DNA of 64,000 nucleotides from CAIVAT01 sp037141055 (GTDB lineage Bacteria; Bacteroidota; Bacteroidia; Bacteroidales; FEN-979), in assembly GCA_037141055.1 (NCBI GenBank), contig JBAXDH010000005.1:3139-67138 (forward strand). The letters run 5' to 3'. Below are positions 61,723 through 64,000 of this stretch, in pieces. Under the pieces are notes generated by a model. It was not told where the DNA came from, made no database searches, and saw nothing but the letters and a program-made list of their open reading frames with translations. Every line of letters starts with the position of its first letter. Position 1 is the first letter of the stretch. The position numbers were made by a program, and so were the translations under genes.

Positions 61723-62337
61723 TTAAGAGGTTGCGTATTCGATTTTTGGCAGGATCAGTTCAAGCAATTGCCTGACTGATTCTTCAATGGTCAGCAGATC
61801 CGTGCGGATTTCTATGTCAGCGTTCCCCGGAATTTCAAAGGGGGAGGAAATTCCCGTGAAATTTTTGATTTCACCCAATCGGGCGCGGGAATACAATCCT
61901 TTCGTATCCCGGTCTTCGCACACATCCAGGGGGGCGTTCACATAGACTTCAATGAAATCGTCGCTGCCGATTATCCGGCGTGCCAGTTCACGAATTTCTT
62001 CTGTTGGACTGATGAAGCAGTTGATGGTGATAACGCCGCAATCGATGAATAATTTTGAAACTTCGGCAATTCTCCGGATGTTCTCCAACCGGTCGCCATC
62101 GGAAAAACCAAGGTTGTTGTTAATGCCCGTCCTGACGTTGTCGCCGTCGAGCACCTGGGTGAGAAACCCCCTGCGATGCAATGTCTCTTCAAGATGTTTT
62201 GCCAGGGTTGTTTTTCCTGCTCCGGACAGTCCCGATAGCCAGATCACCCTTGCCCGCTGCTTTAATAACGACTCCTTTTCGGGCCTGCCAAGGATTTCGT
62301 GAAATACGGGGAATATGTTTTCGTTTGTATGTGGCAT
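61723..62337 (-). CDS. cysC: Adenylylsulfate kinase
   Basis: Phosphorylates adenosine 5'-phosphosulfate to PAPS. The ATG at 62337 (MPHTNENIF) gives 204 residues. Motifs: P-loop WLSGLSGAGKTT, LDGDNVRTGINNNLGFS, and VNAPLDVCEDRDTKGLYSRARLG. The stop codon abuts the converging SPFH gene's stop with no spacer. CysD, CysN and PAPS reductase are not in the window, so PAPS may be used for sulfation. A -7 box TATATTTG lies at 62377-62370. Confidence 0.93.
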   Translation of the reverse strand: MPHTNENIFPVFHEILGRPEKESLLKQRARVIWLSGLSGAGKTTLAKHLEETLHRRGFLTQVLDGDNVRTGINNNLGFSDGDRLENIRRIAEVSKLFIDCGVITINCFISPTEEIRELARRIIGSDDFIEVYVNAPLDVCEDRDTKGLYSRARLGEIKNFTGISSPFEIPGNADIEIRTDLLTIEESVRQLLELILPKIEYATS

Positions 62338-62519
62338 TTCAGTATTGTGAAGTTTGATTCGTGCGGGTGCAAATATAAAAATAAATGACAAGGTTATCCG
62401 GGAGTAAGTTGACTGCTTTTTCTGGTCACTTTCAGTAATGTTCGCTCAATATTTCGTATATTTACAAACTTTTTCGAAATCACGATACGCGCAGTATTAC
62501 TTAATAAAATTGAATAATT
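62338..62519. other. Intergenic gap between cysC and the cohesin-like gene
   Basis: Contains the cysC -7 box (62370-62377) and a TATATTTA near 62457 that may serve the following gene. AT-rich; no other feature. Confidence 0.35.
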
Positions 62520-63551
62520 ATGAATGCCCGAAAATATTTAATTTTAGTATTATGGATTATTGCTTTGATGATTTTGCCATATCTACCAAAGGCACAAGAT
62601 GCTCCGATTACTTCAGTAGCAACAAAAGTTGTCTGTCCTGGTAGTGTTGTCCGTTTACCAATAACCGTAACTAATTTTACAAACATCATGGTTTTTACAA
62701 TACGTATAGAGTACGATAGTACTGTTTTACGTTTTTCCAAATCTTTATGCCTCAACAGCCCATTATTGTCAGATGTTCGGGCCGCTGATACTACCATTAA
62801 TGGCGGTGGTACTCTTCGTAAAGTTACATTGACTTGGTATAGTACAAGTGCAACAACTCTTCCATCTGATTCGTCAATATATACACCTGGGTTTACTTAT
62901 TTGGGTGGTACTACGGTAGTTTCGTTCAATAATGTTGCCAATTTAGGAGGGGATTGTGAATATGCCAACCAGACATTGCTGCCATTGAATGACATGCCAA
63001 CTGCCACCTATTACCACAACGGCCAGGTCAGTTCTGCAGCACTTGCCGGTTCTGTGGCCGGAGGGAGCACCATTTATTACGGTTCTTCAACAGGAACACT
63101 TACCGTGAGCGGATATTCTGGGTCCGTGGTTAAATGGCAGAAGCAATATAATGGGGAGGGATACACCGACATTGCTGTGACAACCCCGACGTATTCTGAA
63201 ACTCCTGCCTATACTGGAACATGGGATTACCGGGCTGTTGTACAAAACTCACCCTGTGCCGCCCAGAATTCAACCCCAACAACCGTTACAGTTCTTACCC
63301 CTGTCGGGACTTCAAAAACCTGGACCGGAACAACAAGTACCGACTGGAAAACTCCAACGAACTGGAGTCCGCCGGGCACCCCGATAACATCGGATAATGT
63401 GATAATTCCCACTGTCACAACGCCTGCAGTTTACCCGGTAATTATAAGCCCGATCGTTGGCTGCAATGACCTGCATATTCTAACCGGTGCTACGCTTACG
63501 ATTCCAACCTTGAAAAACCTGAATATTGCAGGCACTTTGACTATTGAATAA
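62520..63551 (+). CDS. Secreted cohesin-like / Ig-like protein, probably truncated
   Basis: A 343-residue protein with a signal peptide ending LPKAQ. Residues ~27-160 look like a cohesin domain (VVRLPITVTNFTNIMVFTIRIEYDSTVL); ~165-260 is an Ig-like part; the rest resembles a delta-type repeat (TWTGTTSTDWKTPTNWSP ... NVIIPTVTT). Proteins with this make-up normally go on to a T9SS sorting domain; this one stops at LTIE without one. The first 470 bp are much more AT-rich than the rest, which suggests a mosaic origin. The end overlaps the converging ORF by 11 bp. Confidence 0.72.
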   Translation: MNARKYLILVLWIIALMILPYLPKAQDAPITSVATKVVCPGSVVRLPITVTNFTNIMVFTIRIEYDSTVLRFSKSLCLNSPLLSDVRAADTTINGGGTLRKVTLTWYSTSATTLPSDSSIYTPGFTYLGGTTVVSFNNVANLGGDCEYANQTLLPLNDMPTATYYHNGQVSSAALAGSVAGGSTIYYGSSTGTLTVSGYSGSVVKWQKQYNGEGYTDIAVTTPTYSETPAYTGTWDYRAVVQNSPCAAQNSTPTTVTVLTPVGTSKTWTGTTSTDWKTPTNWSPPGTPITSDNVIIPTVTTPAVYPVIISPIVGCNDLHILTGATLTIPTLKNLNIAGTLTIE

Positions 63552-63942
63552 CCTTCCAGTGACCACTTTTTTCTCCGGTCAATATTGGCCTGTTCGAAGT
63601 TGCAATGTTTATGACAAACGATGAATCTGCTGTCATGCCTGACAACAGCACGGCGTAAAAATCATCCCTGTGCCACCTGTAAACGCAATTTTCCATCGTG
63701 ACAGTTTTTTCGCCCTGTTCTCCGAAAAAGGAAGCGCAGGCGCAGCGGATGCTGTCGAAATTTCCCCTGTCATTCCGGATGTCTGATTCCGTCACCACGT
63801 AATACATCACCTGGGCGCTGTCAGTCTATAAGCCGTAACTCAGGGTCAATCCCGTTTTGGTTTCAAGGGCCGACTTCAGTTCGCCCGTGGTTAACTTGTG
63901 CTGAGAACATCCAACGATAAGGACTGGCAGGCAAATCGTCAC
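63541..63942 (-). pseudogene. Small lipoprotein ORF interrupted by an in-frame TAG
   Basis: A GTG at 63942 opens a frame with a short lipobox (LIVGCS) and 38 codons, then TAG at 63828-63826; the same frame continues to 63541. Without the TAG it would be a ~133-residue lipoprotein. The second half (VVTESDIRND ... MENCVYRW ... GHWKVIQ) has no family I recognise. It is a pseudogene, a sequencing error or a recoded amber codon. Confidence 0.55.
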
Positions 63943-64000
63943 GCGTCAAAATACAAAGCGGCTACAACAAAAGAAGAATAAGGAGATTGGATTTATTGTC

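Overview
The window reads as chromosome of an anaerobic member of the Bacteroidota, probably Bacteroidales-like. Signs are type IX secretion sorting domains (types A and B), a DUF5723-type outer-membrane protein, the short Bacteroidota form of the primary sigma factor, head-GIN/DUF4097 surface proteins, promoters of the TAnnTTTG kind, and few Shine-Dalgarno sites. HydG, an acylating aldehyde dehydrogenase and very large multiheme c-cytochromes point to hydrogen or fermentative metabolism with an electron outlet to the cell surface. I found no rRNA, tRNA, CRISPR array, intact prophage or insertion sequence.

Layout. 1-3.3 kb: an outer-membrane protein cut by the window edge, its lipoprotein partner and an EamA exporter. 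3.4-8.9 kb: carbamate kinase, then hydG with two TM1266-like ACT proteins around a membrane sensor histidine kinase, then a second EamA exporter. 9-12.1 kb: an ECF sigma / putative anti-sigma operon with two envelope beta-repeat proteins. 12.1-21.1 kb: a minus-strand housekeeping run (rpsO, pnp, rpoD, rpe, HD protein, universal stress protein, ligA) ending in a broken AAA/DUF4143 gene. 21.2-29.8 kb: the most striking block, an electron-transfer operon of a b-type-like membrane protein, a membrane-tethered Fe-S/FAD/NAD(P) oxidoreductase, a 20-heme and a ~28-heme c-cytochrome and an outer-membrane barrel, followed by an OB-fold protein. 29.9-48.1 kb: mixed housekeeping and sugar metabolism (aroE, phosphosulfolactate synthase, TPR proteins, glmM, recR, nth, bcp, recA, a second phosphohexomutase, and rfbD/UXS/ugd for nucleotide sugars). 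48.3-55.8 kb: a damage-response mutagenesis block with a LexA-like XRE-S24 repressor, a truncated ORF6N gene, dinB and a short dnaE. The repressor and dnaE share a 33-bp upstream box. 55.9-64 kb: rhlE, a STAS protein, eutE-type dehydrogenase, M49-like peptidase, an SPFH protein, cysC, a cohesin-like secreted protein that stops early, and a lipoprotein ORF interrupted by an amber codon.

Two systems stand out. First, the 22.2-29.8 kb operon can be drawn as a continuous path: NAD(P)H to FAD/Fe-S protein to b-type heme protein to periplasmic multiheme wires to an outer-membrane barrel. Second, the 48.3-55.8 kb block looks like a self-contained SOS mutasome with its own regulator and operator. The window also carries short tandem repeats and GC-rich hairpins that have entered gene ends and even the reading frame of dnaE.
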